Positions 43,892 through 52,873 of a DNA stretch of 64,000 nucleotides are shown here, piece after piece. Source of the DNA: Chloroflexota bacterium (GTDB taxonomy: Bacteria > Chloroflexota > UBA11872 > VXOZ01); contig JAAXIC010000009.1 of NCBI GenBank assembly GCA_012270555.1, positions 17,415 through 81,414 on the forward strand. Direction: 5' to 3'. The translations under genes and the position numbers were made by a program. Within the stretch, counting starts at the first letter, position 1. Each line of letters opens with the position of its first letter. The notes under the pieces were generated by a model. It was not told the DNA's origin and did not search any database. It saw only the letters and a list, made by a program, of their open reading frames with translations.

Positions 43892-45208
43892 TTATGCGCC
43901 TTCCGCTTCCGTCGCCGCCGTTGTCTCGGCAAACTCCGGTCGGGGCGCAGCAAATCTGCGCAGCGCAGACACGGCAAGAATGATTGAGGCAAGCGCGGCA
44001 ATACCAGCCACGCCAAAGAGGGCCTCAAAGGATACGAGATCGGCAAGGAGGCCGCCCACTGGTGTGAGGAAGAACAATATGCCAACCAGCGTATTCGTGA
44101 AACCCAAGTAGATTATGCGCTCCTCTACCGGTGAGACCTCAATTGCCAAAACGGAGAAGGTAATCTCCTGGCCGCCGGTTACGGTACCGATAAAAACAAA
44201 GAGCACAAGGAAGAGCCAGCCTATCAGACCGGTCGCGACGTTGGCAGCGGAGAGCAATTGCGCCGCAAGTGCCACTGCCGGCGGCACCACACTGACCAAC
44301 GTCATTGCCACAAGTAACAGCCAGCCGCCGCCGCGTGCTCCCAGCCAGCCCCAAACGACATTGCTGCCGATAACACCGCACACGAAGGCCACTGCCGACG
44401 ATGCCACCACGGCCGCGGGCAATTGCAACACTTTTGCGCCGTACACCACATAGAACGGCAGCGCGACAAAAGAGAGCATCGCCAGTATGCGAATGATGAG
44501 ATACGTGCGAAACGGCGGGTCGCGCAGGACAATTTCCCTAATTCGGCGTAAGTCCTGACGCATGGTTCGCTTTGGCAGCATGGGCGGCCCTTCCGGTTCC
44601 TTTACGGAACCGAATGACAAGTACCCGGCACTCGTAAACAGCCATGTCAACAAGAAGAGCAGCCAAACGAAATCAAGATTTCCTTCCGAGCGTTCGATTA
44701 CTTGCCGCGCCACTACACCCGCTGCCAACGTGCCGATGCCGCCAAAGAAGTTGCGTAGTGAGAAAAACGTCGAGAGTTGTCGCCGCGGCACGATGCGTCC
44801 CACAACGTCAAAGAATGCCAGGCCCGTAAAACCGCCACACAAGGACGCGAGCGCCGTCAGCCCAATTAAGGCAGGTAGCACAATCTCCGCGCGTCCCGGC
44901 ACGAGGAGCACCGTAGCTACAAGCAGCGCCCAACAACTGCTCCGTACCACGGCGCCCCGCCGATAGTACTTGAGCCTTTGCCGTCGGTGCAGCATGAAGT
45001 TGATCAAAAGTAACTGCGGCAGCGCCCATCCGCCCAACTGCAACGCGGGCAGAACGCCAATAAGCACGTTCGACTGCGTAAGCTGACTTACGTACCATGG
45101 CAGCACGACCGTCGCACTCGTAAACGCCATGCCGGTGGTATAGAATACACCGTTCATCACGCCCAGGATGAAGTTTCTGCGGCTGGACAAGGGATGGCTT
45201 ACCTTCAA
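43892..45208 (-). CDS. MFS transporter
   Basis: A 438-residue protein with 12 hydrophobic segments in two halves separated by a charged loop near residue 210 (KEPEGPPMLPKRTMRQDLRRIREI). The N-terminal RRNFILGVMNGVFYTTG and central RIVPRRQLSTFFSLRN segment resemble uncharacterised MFS permeases. The frame starts at TTG 45208; no better start keeps the first helix. It follows folP by 36 bp and is last in a three-gene minus-strand operon. Substrate unknown. Confidence 0.8.
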   Translation of the reverse strand: MKVSHPLSSRRNFILGVMNGVFYTTGMAFTSATVVLPWYVSQLTQSNVLIGVLPALQLGGWALPQLLLINFMLHRRQRLKYYRRGAVVRSSCWALLVATVLLVPGRAEIVLPALIGLTALASLCGGFTGLAFFDVVGRIVPRRQLSTFFSLRNFFGGIGTLAAGVVARQVIERSEGNLDFVWLLFLLTWLFTSAGYLSFGSVKEPEGPPMLPKRTMRQDLRRIREIVLRDPPFRTYLIIRILAMLSFVALPFYVVYGAKVLQLPAAVVASSAVAFVCGVIGSNVVWGWLGARGGGWLLLVAMTLVSVVPPAVALAAQLLSAANVATGLIGWLFLVLFVFIGTVTGGQEITFSVLAIEVSPVEERIIYLGFTNTLVGILFFLTPVGGLLADLVSFEALFGVAGIAALASIILAVSALRRFAAPRPEFAETTAATEAEGA

Positions 45209-45244
45209 GCGCTGGAGAGATAGGCAACGCCGACCATGCTGCTG

Positions 45245-46159
45245 CTAGGGAAATTGTGACTTGGCCGTCATGCCATCACGCACGATGGCGTCAGCCATGC
45301 GACACACGCGCACCATGGAACCAACGTCATGGACGCGAACCAGATCGACCCCCTGCGCAATCGCCAGCGCCACCGTTGCGGCAGTGCCTTCCAGGCGTTC
45401 TTCCACAGGCAGATCGAGGGTTAGTCCAATAAAGGATTTCCGAGAAGTGCCGATCAACACCGGCTGCCCCAAACGCTGGAGCATACCGAGGTTGCGCATA
45501 AGTGAGATGTTCTGTTGCGGCGTCTTGCCGAAACCGATACCGGGATCGATAATGATGTTCTCAGTCGCGATCCCGCAAGCGGTTGCCCGGGCAATCGTCT
45601 CGCCAAGTTCTCGGGTTACGTCTTCCGCCACGTCGCCATAGGCAGCCTGCTCGTAGTAGCTGCCAAGGGCCGACTGCCGCGACTCAGAACGACGATTATG
45701 CATCAGCACCACCGGCACAGCCAATGCCGCCACGGTCGCGCCCATGTCAGGATCACCGCCAAGTCCCCAAACGTCGTTGACCATTGCCGCTCCCGCCTGC
45801 ACCGCTGCTCGCGCCACGGCGGCCTTGTACGTGTCAATCGAGAGCGGCACATCCACCTCCCGCCGCACTGCCTCGACTACTGGCAGCACGCGGTCTAGCT
45901 CTTCTTGCAGGGGTATGGCGTCTGCGCCCGGTCTTGTGGACTCCCCGCCAATGTCGAGGATATCCGCACCTTCTGCGACGAAACGGACTGCTTGCGCTAC
46001 GGCACGCTCTACGTCGCCGCCGATGCCATCGCCGGAAAAAGAGTCCGTCGTCACATTGAGGATGCCGACAACATAGGTGCGGGAGCCCCACTGCAAGATG
46101 AGGTTGCCGCAACGTGTTTCAGACGGCCTGGCAACATGAGCCAAAGAGCTGAAGCTCAT
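45245..46159 (-). CDS. folP: Dihydropteroate synthase
   Basis: A 304-residue enzyme joining p-aminobenzoate to the pterin diphosphate in folate synthesis. Conserved segments: VVGILNVTTDSFSGDG at about 29-44 (family NVTPDSFSDGG, so Pro is Thr here), ADILDIGGESTRPGA, PLSIDTYKAAVARAA, MVNDVWGL, IIIDPGIGFGKT, and LIGTSRKSFIG. The C-terminal RVHDVGSM is the usual RVHDV. It overlaps the upstream membrane glycosyltransferase gene by four bases (ATGA). No other folate gene is nearby. Confidence 0.95.
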   Translation of the reverse strand: MSFSSLAHVARPSETRCGNLILQWGSRTYVVGILNVTTDSFSGDGIGGDVERAVAQAVRFVAEGADILDIGGESTRPGADAIPLQEELDRVLPVVEAVRREVDVPLSIDTYKAAVARAAVQAGAAMVNDVWGLGGDPDMGATVAALAVPVVLMHNRRSESRQSALGSYYEQAAYGDVAEDVTRELGETIARATACGIATENIIIDPGIGFGKTPQQNISLMRNLGMLQRLGQPVLIGTSRKSFIGLTLDLPVEERLEGTAATVALAIAQGVDLVRVHDVGSMVRVCRMADAIVRDGMTAKSQFP

Positions 46160-47739
46160 GCCTCTCCCTCAGGCGCCGGGCGCACGGAAGCATACTGGTA
46201 CCCGTGAATCAGCGTGTCTCCCGGCTTAACGTGCGCCACAAAGAGACTCACCCCGGGCCCCAAGCCGATTTCCACGATCTGCTCTGTCCGGTCGCTGGTA
46301 TTCCGCCCCAAATCCGGCAAAATTACCTGCGTGATTCCCTCGGGAATCGTAAATTCCCGTCGGGACTCCCAGTAGCGGGGATCGCCCGGATTGAAAAGCA
46401 GGTGGAACGAATAGTCTTGGAGATAATACTCGAGCTGGTGGGAGCGGTCGAACGCTATGACCAACGTATCGTCGGGAGAATGGTTCAAGGCGATGTAGCG
46501 CACCTGCTTCGTTAGCGTCTCGTCGATTTGCCGGATCTCCTGATAGCGCCCTGCACCGGAGGCGAAGAAAAACAGAAGGGAATTCGAAACTGCGATGATT
46601 GCGACGAGCACAAGCGTTATACCCAAAGACACGCGATGCGGAGTTATGGCGGTCGTCACCATGCCACGCTGTGTCATGAGAAACCGGTATGCTTGCTCAC
46701 AGTCCCGGGCAAGGCCGCGTACCGCTAGAGCGGCATAGATGAGCAGGCCGGGGAGGAACGAAAGAACATAGCCTGGATTCCCCATAAATATCACCATATA
46801 GAACACAAACGGCACGGCGACCCACAGCAGAATCAGGCGAGTACGTGCGTCTCTCACAACCTGCTGCGGCGAGAAGTAACGCCCCAAGTAATAGACAATC
46901 GGCAACAGGGCAAGGCCAACACCGTTGTAGAGAACGTTAACCAGCGTGCGTGTGTTGTCCAGCACACTCTTGAGATACCCAATCAGACCTGAAGATTGTC
47001 CGGCCCAAAAGCCGTAGTGCTCGGTTGACGTCCGAAGATACGCCTCCCAGCCGCCGGACAACTGCACGGTCGGTATCGCCCAAGCCAACACAACCACGAG
47101 GAGCACGCCAAACCCAGCGCCAAGACTACGTAGGCTGCGGCCCCACCAGGCGTAGACCCACAGCGGCAGCAGGAAGAGCAGCAGATCCGGTCGGAAACCG
47201 GCGCCTAAGCCCAGCACGAACGCGGCCGGAACGATCAAGTTGCGCGTCCCTAGTTTCGTTTCGGTCAGCAGCAGTAGTACCAGCGTACTAAACAAAGCAA
47301 GGAACGCGTACGGGTACGCCACCTCGCCGTGGCTCCAAAAGTTGCTGCTCGTAGCGAGCAACAGGGCGCTGACAACCGCCGTCTGAATATCGTAAAGACG
47401 CCAGGCGAGCAAGTAAAGGCACCAGACCGCAAAGCCGCTGGCGATAAGCGACAGGATCACATAGCTCGTGTTGGCATCAAAGCCGAGCGCGTAGAAGAGC
47501 CTGGCGCTGGCTACGTACAGCGGATAGCCCGGCGGTTGCGGCTGATGAAAGGCGACGTTGTAGTGCTCCAAGGCAAAGGCATAGTTGGCGGAATCCCACG
47601 CAAAGAGCGTCTCGCTGCGAAAGGGGATGCGGCTCACGAGGGTAACAAGCAGGAAACCGACGCCCAGCAACCACCCCCATCGCGTCCACGCCGCCAGTCC
47701 TTGGCGCAAGCCGCCTGTTATGCGTGCCGTCTGTTCCAT
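46156..47739 (-). CDS. Membrane glycosyltransferase of the PMT/GT39-like class
   Basis: A 527-residue protein with about 11 membrane helices and a C-terminal soluble domain of 130 residues. The first extracytoplasmic loop has AWDSANYAFALEHYNV and QPQPPGYPLYV, the acidic/aromatic loop typical of the GT-C fold (PMT_2/ArnT-like). These enzymes transfer sugars from polyprenyl-phosphate donors to proteins, lipids or glycans outside the cell. The GT2 enzyme at 1.7-2.4 kb could make such a donor. First gene of the operon with folP and the MFS transporter. Confidence 0.8.
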   Translation of the reverse strand: MEQTARITGGLRQGLAAWTRWGWLLGVGFLLVTLVSRIPFRSETLFAWDSANYAFALEHYNVAFHQPQPPGYPLYVASARLFYALGFDANTSYVILSLIASGFAVWCLYLLAWRLYDIQTAVVSALLLATSSNFWSHGEVAYPYAFLALFSTLVLLLLTETKLGTRNLIVPAAFVLGLGAGFRPDLLLFLLPLWVYAWWGRSLRSLGAGFGVLLVVVLAWAIPTVQLSGGWEAYLRTSTEHYGFWAGQSSGLIGYLKSVLDNTRTLVNVLYNGVGLALLPIVYYLGRYFSPQQVVRDARTRLILLWVAVPFVFYMVIFMGNPGYVLSFLPGLLIYAALAVRGLARDCEQAYRFLMTQRGMVTTAITPHRVSLGITLVLVAIIAVSNSLLFFFASGAGRYQEIRQIDETLTKQVRYIALNHSPDDTLVIAFDRSHQLEYYLQDYSFHLLFNPGDPRYWESRREFTIPEGITQVILPDLGRNTSDRTEQIVEIGLGPGVSLFVAHVKPGDTLIHGYQYASVRPAPEGEA

Positions 47740-47972
47740 AAGCGAGCGATCGGTGTGTACGTTAGATGGAGGAGACTAAGAAGCTGCGGCCCTACAGGCA
47801 CCGATTCCCCATTCTAGCGGTGCCGCAATCGGTGGCGCAAGCGACCGTTTGCAAGGTGAAGGCAGCGTCGGTTCCCAGCAATTCCCTCATGCGCTGAGGC
47901 TTGCGCGTCATTCCGAGAGTGTGCTTAGCTATAGGCGGAGTAGCACGTCGTCACTTACCAAGGTACTTTGGA

Positions 47973-49430
47973 ATGAACGTTGTTGTCATCTGCCTTGACA
48001 CCATGCGCACCGACATGGTGCACACCTTTGGCGCCGATTTCATACGCACACCGGTGCTTGACAACCTCGCCGCGGAGAGCGTCGTCTTCACCGAGGCCTA
48101 CGGCTGCGCCTATCCTACCATTCCCGTGCGCCGGGCGCTCTTTACCGGCATGGACAGTTTTCCGTGGCGCTTTGGCTACGATACCCTTGGCTCTAGCCCG
48201 TCGCCGCGCGGCTGGCACAAGATCCCGCCGGAACATACGCCAGTCGCCGAGCGTCTGGTGGAAGCGGGCGTCAACACCGGCTTCATCGCCGATACCTACC
48301 ACATGTTCAAGGCGACGATGAACTTCACCCGCGGCTTCTGCTCGTGGGACTTCGTGCGCGGCCAGGAATTTGATCACTGGAAGACCCTGCCGCCCGGCGC
48401 CGTCGATCCGACCAAGTATACCGACGCCGCCCCGGACTCGCCCCGCATGACCGGCATGTTGCAGTATCTCTGGAACCAAGGCGAGCGCACGAAAGAAGAC
48501 GACTTTCAGGCGGCGCGCGTCTTCTTGAGTGCCATGGACTGGGTGGAGAATAACGCCGCCTACGAACCCTTCTATCTCTACATCGACTCATTCGATCCCC
48601 ACGAACCGTGGGACCCGCCCCTTCACTACGCCGATGCGTATTTCAAAGACGATTCCGTAAAGGACTACATCTGGCCGGTGGGCACAGAGGTCGAAGGCGC
48701 AGCGGCCATCGAGCGCACGAAGGCCCTCTACTACGGTGAGGTGACGTTCGTGGATACCTGGATCGGCCACTTTCTGGACAAGCTGGAAGCGCTCCATCTC
48801 CTGGAAGATACGGTAATCATCTTCACCTCGGATCACGGCACCGAACTCCTCGACCGCAACCGCTTCGGCAAATCAGAAGACCACCTGCAGTGGTTCAACA
48901 CGCGCATCAACATGTTCATCCGCCATCCCGACAAGCAGCACGCCGGCAAGCGTCTCGACGCGTTCGTCCAGCATCAGGACGTGCCGCCCACCGTGCTCGA
49001 CTTGTTCGATGTGCCGTACCAAGGTCTCGACGGCGTGTCCATGTGGCCGCTCGTAACCGGTGAGCGCGAGAAGAACCGCGATTTCATCGTCGCCGGCTGG
49101 GGGCAGCATGCGACGGTGCGCGACCACGACTATAACTACGTCATTGACTTCGAGCAAGGACCGCGTAAGACCGACAGTGGGGGCTTTACGGTCACGCAGG
49201 AGACCGCCGCCCAGCACGTGCAGGAAGAGCTTTACAACCTACGCGACGACCCTCGGGAGACGAGGAACGTACTTGAGAGTGAGCCCGAGGCGGCGCTCAA
49301 GCAACGCGCTCGCTTGGAAGGCTTCTTGGAACAGGAACTGCCCGCGCGCCTCGACGACCGCGTTGATACCTATGAATATCCCCGCCGCGTGCACGCCAAG
49401 ACGAGTCCGCACATGAAGAACATCATCTAA
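47973..49430 (+). CDS. Sulfatase-family (alkaline phosphatase superfamily) hydrolase with Thr at the nucleophile site
   Basis: A 485-residue protein of the sulfatase family. Metal-binding Asp residues lie in VVVICLDTMRTD (residues 3-14) and TSDHGTELLD. The sulfatase signature C/S-x-P-x-R appears as TIPVR inside AYPTIPVRRALFTG, so the residue that becomes formylglycine is Thr. A Thr nucleophile occurs in phosphodiesterase and phosphatase members, so a phosphate ester may be the true substrate. ATG 47973 (MNVVVICLD) is chosen; an upstream in-frame start would add 24 non-conserved residues. No signal peptide, so cytoplasmic. Confidence 0.85.
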   Translation: MNVVVICLDTMRTDMVHTFGADFIRTPVLDNLAAESVVFTEAYGCAYPTIPVRRALFTGMDSFPWRFGYDTLGSSPSPRGWHKIPPEHTPVAERLVEAGVNTGFIADTYHMFKATMNFTRGFCSWDFVRGQEFDHWKTLPPGAVDPTKYTDAAPDSPRMTGMLQYLWNQGERTKEDDFQAARVFLSAMDWVENNAAYEPFYLYIDSFDPHEPWDPPLHYADAYFKDDSVKDYIWPVGTEVEGAAAIERTKALYYGEVTFVDTWIGHFLDKLEALHLLEDTVIIFTSDHGTELLDRNRFGKSEDHLQWFNTRINMFIRHPDKQHAGKRLDAFVQHQDVPPTVLDLFDVPYQGLDGVSMWPLVTGEREKNRDFIVAGWGQHATVRDHDYNYVIDFEQGPRKTDSGGFTVTQETAAQHVQEELYNLRDDPRETRNVLESEPEAALKQRARLEGFLEQELPARLDDRVDTYEYPRRVHAKTSPHMKNII

Positions 49431-49708
49431 ACCTGCTCTCTTCGGCGTAGCCCGCACTGCAAGCAGACCGCCACTCTCAATACAGTCCAAGTATTGCCAC
49501 CTCTAAATAGCCACATTGCTCAGTACAGCAAATGCCACGTGGTCTGTATGTAGCACATAGCACTTAGCCTTGGGAGTTGCCACTGGGCGATGTTGCCACC
49601 CTAGCTAAGTCAGATTTTGACTTGCTCGCGAAACGAAGCGCTACTTAAAGCAGGAAGCCGACACGGTCGTCGGCAATGCGATTGGCCGGAATACGAGAGG
49701 CAAAGACA

Positions 49709-50533
49709 ATGACGGACGGCCTCGGTACGAGTCAGCAGCCGGCAGCGCTATCTGTCATCGTCCCAGTCTTGAAAGACGATGCGCGGGTTGCCCAGTCACT
49801 CGAGCCGGCGCTAACGTCTCTAGCCGCGAGTGGACTCACCTGCGAAGTCATCATCGCAGCCGCCGCACCCCTCACAGCCGCTGTACCGGACGCGGCAGTC
49901 ATCCCCGCAGTCCGGTTCATCTCTCTGGAACTCGGCTCCGGGTGGAGCGATCTCGTTCTCGCCGCAAGCGCGGAGGCGCAGCATGATCTGGTCTGCACAA
50001 TTGACCTTCCCACCCTGTACGCCGTGTCCGAAATACCCCGCCTCGTCCGCGCACTGGAAGAGAACAATGCCGCAATGGCTGTCGGCGTGCGCATCGGCAT
50101 CCAAAAGCCCATTCCCGCGCGCCACCGCATCGTGCCCTGGATCATCGACATGCTGGCTGCCGACGCGCTGGGGAGGCCGCTGCCCGACGTTAACTCCGGT
50201 TTTCGTGTCTTGCGCCGCCCGGCATTGAAGGAGCTTGCCGGCCGTCCCTCAGGTGCGCCTGCGCTTCCCGCCGCGCTGACACTCCTGATGTTGGCCGCTA
50301 ATGCTCCCATCCTGTTTGTACCGCTTGATGACGATCAAGGGCCGCGCAAGGGTCACTACGTGAGGTTACGCGAAGTACTCCAACTCGTCCGTCTCATCAT
50401 CGCCTTCGGGCTAGAGCTTTCGCCCAGGCGTACGTGGAGTCACATTGGACGCATGGCGCTCATGATGCTAATGATGGCTGCCATGATGTGGATGATGATG
50501 TGGATGATGGGCATGCTGCCGGGGCTAGGGTAG
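49709..50533 (+). CDS. GT2-like glycosyltransferase with Met-rich C-terminal segment
   Basis: A 274-residue protein. The N-terminal half follows GT2 logic: ALSVIVPVLKDDARV, VCTIDLPTLYAVSEIPRLV (the usual DxD region is reduced to IDLP) and PDVNSGFRVLRRPAL. The C-terminal 30 residues after RRTWSHIGRM are a hydrophobic segment made mostly of methionine: 13 Met in 22 positions, written by ATG runs. The segment would form a single membrane helix. ATG 49676 is an alternative start 11 codons earlier. Donor and acceptor unknown; reduced catalytic motif makes activity uncertain. Confidence 0.65.
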   Translation: MTDGLGTSQQPAALSVIVPVLKDDARVAQSLEPALTSLAASGLTCEVIIAAAAPLTAAVPDAAVIPAVRFISLELGSGWSDLVLAASAEAQHDLVCTIDLPTLYAVSEIPRLVRALEENNAAMAVGVRIGIQKPIPARHRIVPWIIDMLAADALGRPLPDVNSGFRVLRRPALKELAGRPSGAPALPAALTLLMLAANAPILFVPLDDDQGPRKGHYVRLREVLQLVRLIIAFGLELSPRRTWSHIGRMALMMLMMAAMMWMMMWMMGMLPGLG

Positions 50534-50618
50534 TGAGATGGCTCGATAGCAGTTGACCTAGGCGATTGAGCCGGAGACAGAGAGTGAGTTCTTCAATGGA
50601 CTATCTGCATTCGGCACC

Positions 50619-50647
50619 GTAGCGCGGGAGCTTGTCCCCCGCCTCTT
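50619..50647. repeat. Dispersed palindrome (GTAGCGCGGG..CCCGCCTCTT), copy
   Basis: GTAGCGCGGGAGCTTG followed by TCCCCCGCCTCTT. It differs by one base from the copy at 54269-54297 and matches, less well, 15355-15380 and 54312-54338. Always intergenic. The GGGGG/CCCCC arms form a hairpin with a CTTG-type loop. Confidence 0.75.
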
Positions 50648-50734
50648 TCGCTCAGCGATCTAGCCGCTATTGCCCCATCCTATACACGGCACGAAATTGC
50701 TTACTTAGCAACTGCCCAGTATGCGCCTCATCGC

Positions 50735-52531
50735 CTATTGGTAGTGAATTGCCACCTCATGGACGCCGGCACTTAAGCCACCCACGGCGAGCACGTGCGC
50801 TACTCCCACCACACTCCGGCGCGTGAGCTCCATTGGTGCGCCGTCCAGCAGAACCTCGGCAAGTTCCAAACCGTCATAGCGCGCGGGCACGAGCAGCGTA
50901 CCGCTAGGCAGACCGTCATCTGACTCTACGGAGAGATGAAGAACGCCGCTTGTTCCATCCCAGCGCTGTCCAGTGAGCGCGGTGGCGCGGCGCTGTTCGT
51001 TGAACGTACACCACCTGTCCGTGCTCGGCATCGGCAACTGTTCCTGTGTCGCGTACTTCAGGACCGCCTCGAACCAGCCCGCCGTGCGGATGAACTGTCC
51101 GGTGTTCACCTGCACGCCGGTGGCATAGATCGGATGGAAGTAGAGATGTACCACCGTATGGTAGTGGTCGCGGGCGGCGTCGATGTACTCCTTGGAAACG
51201 GCAATGGCCTGCTCCTCGCTCAGCGGCGGCAGAAAGCTCTTGTCCACGAGCACATAGTCGTCACAGAAGAGGGTCTCCTGCTCGAAGATTTCAATAAACT
51301 CGCCGTCCTCATCGATGAACCGCATCGGCAGGCCGCTGCCGGTAAGATAACCGTACTGCTGGTGATCGCCGGCCCGGTAGTTCGTATCCATGCGAAAACC
51401 GGCGTCGGCCAAGGCTTTCGCAGTCTCGACCCAGCCCGGCCAGATGACGCAGTGGTGGCGCGTGGTCTTGGGCGGATAGCCATAACGTTCCGCGAAGAGC
51501 GCAACTTCCTCCTGAATGCGCTGGCGCATTTCCTCTACGGTCGGTTTGAGCGAATGCCAGATGTGCGGTCCCGCTGAGTGTCCGCGCCGCCGGTAGTCGC
51601 GCTCCATCTCCGGCGTGAGGTGCTTCAGGTGCTCCTCCATAAGGTAGACCGTATACTCACCGCCATGGGCTTCCACCATGTTGGTGTACCACTCCATCTG
51701 CGGACGGGTCATGCCGTCGCTGTCGCCATTGAGAAGCACGATAGCTGGCGCGGCGTCGGGGTAGTACCAGAGGCGCGTCAGTGGGGCATGCGGCGCGCTC
51801 GCCCATTCCAAGATGCACATGAGGAGTTGCTGTTGCAAGTCGGCCTGCGGGAGATCGAGCAGTGTGCGGTCGCGGTAGCCGATAAAGAGATCGCTAGGAC
51901 AAAACAGACCGTCGCCGTCGAAATCGGGATTGGGGCCGGTACTTGCCTGCTCACGGCGGCCTTGGTGAAAGAGTACGGTAGAGGTTGCGAGATCGTAGGT
52001 GAAGACGGCAAAACGCCCCGCGCCGTACGTGCCGGTCACAATGGCCGGAAAGGGCAAGGCCCAGTCGCGTCCGGCGATCCAGGCGAGTACATTCTCCGGG
52101 CCGCCATACTCGCCATACATATCGGCGGTGCCGTGGAACTGCATGAAGTCGCCGAGCGCCGCGAACCACAGCGGATGGTCCCGCTCCAGCGCGATGTAGG
52201 CTTCATTGGCCGTGCGCCGTTGTTTGTCGGTGAGCCCAAGCACCGCAGAGGTCGCCGCGGACGGCCGCAGGAAAACCACCGGCGTGCCCTGCCGCAGCGC
52301 TTCCAGCGCCGCCTGCTCCGCGCCAGTATCTTCCCCACACGGCGCCACGATCACCGCCTGCCGGTCTTTGAGCGCATCCGCCGCAAGCGGCGCCTCCCGC
52401 ACGTTCTGCTCCTCCGCGCCGGTCAACCCTTCGGCAAAGAGCATCTCCAGCACATAGCGCCCAAAAGGCTCCGCCTGTGGGTCGTAGCAGCACAGCGGCG
52501 GGAGAAGAGTTGTAGCATTCTCAGCATTCAT
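50735..52531 (-). CDS. Polysaccharide-deacetylase-like protein with extra N- and C-terminal domains
   Basis: A 598-residue protein, apparently three parts. Residues 1-230 resemble a class I glutamine amidotransferase-like (ThuA-type) fold without visible catalytic triad. Residues about 260-500 resemble a NodB/polysaccharide deacetylase barrel: LLNGDSDGMTRPQMEWY (metal Asp motif), RRGHSAGPHIWH (His-x3-5-His metal pair) and RHHCVIWPGW. The last 90 residues are a beta domain. The metal motifs are present but shaped differently from classical NodB. No signal peptide. Function in glycan processing is inference; no named family recognised for the whole chain. Confidence 0.6.
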   Translation of the reverse strand: MNAENATTLLPPLCCYDPQAEPFGRYVLEMLFAEGLTGAEEQNVREAPLAADALKDRQAVIVAPCGEDTGAEQAALEALRQGTPVVFLRPSAATSAVLGLTDKQRRTANEAYIALERDHPLWFAALGDFMQFHGTADMYGEYGGPENVLAWIAGRDWALPFPAIVTGTYGAGRFAVFTYDLATSTVLFHQGRREQASTGPNPDFDGDGLFCPSDLFIGYRDRTLLDLPQADLQQQLLMCILEWASAPHAPLTRLWYYPDAAPAIVLLNGDSDGMTRPQMEWYTNMVEAHGGEYTVYLMEEHLKHLTPEMERDYRRRGHSAGPHIWHSLKPTVEEMRQRIQEEVALFAERYGYPPKTTRHHCVIWPGWVETAKALADAGFRMDTNYRAGDHQQYGYLTGSGLPMRFIDEDGEFIEIFEQETLFCDDYVLVDKSFLPPLSEEQAIAVSKEYIDAARDHYHTVVHLYFHPIYATGVQVNTGQFIRTAGWFEAVLKYATQEQLPMPSTDRWCTFNEQRRATALTGQRWDGTSGVLHLSVESDDGLPSGTLLVPARYDGLELAEVLLDGAPMELTRRSVVGVAHVLAVGGLSAGVHEVAIHYQ

Positions 52532-52873
52532 GCGTTCTGTCTCACTTTACGAATTCGCGGTTCCGTTCACCCTTCGACTGTGCTCAGGGCGAACGGAACC
52601 GCTTCCCTTTTCTTTTTGGGGACACTCCTAACCGAAGTAAACCCGCCCTGGCAGAACTAAAGAGCGCCCTCAATCGACCGCGCGAACGAACTCTAAAGAT
52701 CACTCGACCGCATAGACACAGTCACTCAAGAATCAAGACGCAAACACTCAAAAACAATACCGTGATCGCTCAAGGACAATACCGCACTCCCACTCTTCCG
52801 TTCGCACTGAGCTTGTCGAAGTGTGAACAGTAGGCGACCAGCGCCAGTCGGCTAAGTATCGCACCCACTGCGC
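52532..52873. repeat. Intergenic gap with an inverted pair of TTCGAC..GCGAACGG repeats
   Basis: A 342-bp gap without genes. At 52565-52600 a repeat reads ...CTTCGACTGTGCTCAGGGCGAACGG and at 52796-52828 its counterpart lies in inverse orientation (CCGTTCGCACTGAGCTTGTCG). This core, TTCGAC..GCTCAG..GCGAACGG, resembles a palindromic repeat known from many bacterial genomes. Between them lie short direct repeats, for example ACAATACCG at about 52758 and 52777. Confidence 0.6.

Noticed and set aside
51578..52660. A 360-codon plus-strand open frame
   Set aside because: Antisense shadow of the deacetylase-like gene; rich in Arg, Gly and His with no motif.
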